Assembly (NCBI GenBank): GCA_029821215.1
Contig: JALGTV010000052.1
Coordinates: 1 to 7,651 of the forward strand
Direction: 5' to 3'
DNA from: Candidatus Zipacnadia bacterium
Lineage (GTDB): Bacteria > Armatimonadota > Zipacnadia > Zipacnadales > Zipacnadaceae
DNA length: 7,651 nucleotides
The position numbers and the translations under genes were made by a program. The notes under the pieces were generated by a model that did not search any database, had not been told where the DNA came from, and saw only the letters and a list, made by a program, of their open reading frames with translations. Positions 6,522-7,651 of the stretch are shown piece after piece (position 1 is the first letter of the stretch; each line of letters begins with the position of its first letter).

Positions 6522-7651
6522 ATGCGCCGCAGCCGGTTCTCACAACCACTGGTAGTAGCAATTGCCGGGACTGTAGCTGTAGCGGCAGCCATTGGGCTAT
6601 CAGTCTTATGCACGGGGGGGCAGTTCTCCCGCGCCGGATTGATTGCTGTGGGGCTGGCGGTCGGCATTGCTGCCTTCTGCTCGCTTGAGGTAGCAGTTAT
6701 CGCATTGCTAATAGCTGCATTTACCGACGGTTTTGCCAAGGGATTAGCACCAGGACCGGTCAGCGTACTGGCCAAAGATTTCCTGCTGATGATTGGCCTA
6801 CTGCGGTGGATATGGCTGGGAGTCACTTCCCAGCGCTGGGAATCACTGCGTCTGCCGGTCATCCTACCGGCGTTTCTATTTATTGTATATTGCGCCGCGG
6901 AAATGTTCAACACCGAAACCGCCAGTATGTTAGTGGCATTGGCTGGCTTCCGCTCATGGGTTATATGGATACCACTACTGGTAGTCAGCTACGAATACTT
7001 GACCTCCCGCCAACGCATTGAACGATTGTTGGTTATCCTAATGGCAATTGCTTTTGCCACCGGCATTTACGGAATCGTCCAATATAATATTGGTTTTAGT
7101 CACCTGTATAACTTGGGGCCTGGCTTTGCTTTCTACCGTGAATTTAGTTGGGGGGGTGGGGTCAGGGCCCTCTCCACTTTGGTTCAGCCGGGCGCCTTTG
7201 GTGATGCCATGTCGCTGATGGCAATCTTGTGCATCGGAGCAGTTAGCTTTGTTCGCGGTAAATGGTGGTTGAAACCTCTGCTTGTTTTGACTGCAGCCAT
7301 TTGTCTGGTGGCAATGACTACCAGTGGCAGTCGTGCTCCTCTGTTGGGGCTGGTCATCGGTGGTATCAGCCTTCTAGTATTAGTACGGCGGCCCCGGTTC
7401 ATTATAGGTGCCGCTGCAGCAGGTATTATAGCTATCGTGGTTCTCAATAACGTTGCGGGTGGTGCCTTTGAAGCTCGTTACAACCCGAGAATGGTCAATT
7501 ATCTGATAGTCACCAGGCGGGCGATGGGTCCATTTTTGAAGGGCCTGAACGAAGCCTGTGAACGGCCATTGGGGGTAGGCGTGGCTACTGGTACAGGCGT
7601 GGGCCGGGGGGTAAAGCTGATAAAGGGCAGCCTACAAGTAAAGCGCACGGC
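6522..7651 (+). CDS. O-antigen ligase/polymerase-like membrane protein (3' end cut by window edge)
   Basis: From the ATG at 6522 an open frame runs 376 codons to the right edge. About ten hydrophobic segments are visible, at roughly 10-30, 39-67, 85-101, 111-128, 140-156, 167-187, 226-246, 250-267, 272-288 and 292-310. The features fit the O-antigen ligase family (Wzy_C type, which also includes polysaccharide polymerases): FTDGFAKGLAPGPVSVLAKD at 67-86, an extracytoplasmic loop with REFSWGGGVRALS before QPGAFGDAMS (206-231), TTSGSRAPLLGL (266-277) and PLGVGVATGTG near the end. Such proteins join or polymerise lipid-linked glycans outside the inner membrane. The start has no strong Shine-Dalgarno; it follows the glycosyltransferase stop by 10 nt, suggesting translational coupling. 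Two runs of seven G lie in frame, at 6614-6620 and 7150-7156. Ligase versus polymerase cannot be decided here. Confidence 0.85.
   Translation, partial: MRRSRFSQPLVVAIAGTVAVAAAIGLSVLCTGGQFSRAGLIAVGLAVGIAAFCSLEVAVIALLIAAFTDGFAKGLAPGPVSVLAKDFLLMIGLLRWIWLGVTSQRWESLRLPVILPAFLFIVYCAAEMFNTETASMLVALAGFRSWVIWIPLLVVSYEYLTSRQRIERLLVILMAIAFATGIYGIVQYNIGFSHLYNLGPGFAFYREFSWGGGVRALSTLVQPGAFGDAMSLMAILCIGAVSFVRGKWWLKPLLVLTAAICLVAMTTSGSRAPLLGLVIGGISLLVLVRRPRFIIGAAAAGIIAIVVLNNVAGGAFEARYNPRMVNYLIVTRRAMGPFLKGLNEACERPLGVGVATGTGVGRGVKLIKGSLQVKRT
7150..7167 (+). other. Potential G-quadruplex sequence in the ligase-like gene
   Basis: Four G runs fit the standard pattern with loops of 1, 1 and 3 nt: 7150-7152, 7154-7156, 7158-7161 and 7165-7167. 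The sequence is on the coding strand, so it would also be present in the mRNA. It encodes a Gly-Gly-Gly loop (residues 211-213) after W210. A structural role is inferred only from the pattern. Confidence 0.4.

Noticed and set aside
6488..6913. 141-residue minus-strand open frame, rich in Ala/Thr/Asn
   Set aside because: Antisense to the ligase-like gene; the composition is what antisense of a hydrophobic membrane protein gives.

Overview
This is an ordinary stretch of a bacterial chromosome, roughly mid-50s % GC by eye. It is densely packed, with seven protein-coding genes, and no RNA genes, mobile elements, CRISPR arrays or long repeats were seen. The gene mix is a bacterial FUN14-family protein, a DUF5652-like mini-protein, an RDD protein divergent from a SpoIIM-family protein, a full-length UvrA, and exopolysaccharide genes. 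This mix, plus start sites that often lack a clear Shine-Dalgarno sequence, would suit an environmental lineage such as Chloroflexota or a relative. That placement is an inference from general resemblance and is weak.

Layout from left to right. A FUN14-family membrane protein (minus strand, cut by the left edge) and a 67-residue DUF5652-like membrane protein (plus strand) start back to back, only 29 bp apart. The small gene converges, with a 6-bp gap, on an RDD-family membrane protein (minus strand). That protein is divergent, across a 141-bp dyad-rich spacer, from a SpoIIM-family membrane protein (plus strand). The first 2.5 kb is therefore four consecutive integral membrane proteins. After a 141-bp gap holding a good sigma70-type promoter comes uvrA, the nucleotide excision repair damage-recognition ATPase. 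It is followed at 30 bp by a family 2 glycosyltransferase and then at 10 bp by an O-antigen ligase/polymerase-like membrane protein that runs off the right edge.

How the genes may work together. RDD and SpoIIM-family genes are commonly neighbours and probably serve the same unknown envelope function. The glycosyltransferase and ligase-like protein belong to the start of a surface-polysaccharide locus. Their tight spacing behind uvrA suggests they can be transcribed from the uvrA promoter.

I did not find an obviously new multi-gene system. The points most worth checking are: an imperfect palindrome lying over the -10 of the uvrA promoter; changed residues in both ABC signature motifs and in the UvrB-binding domain of UvrA; two G7 tracts, one within a potential G-quadruplex, in the ligase-like gene; and the four-gene membrane-protein block.
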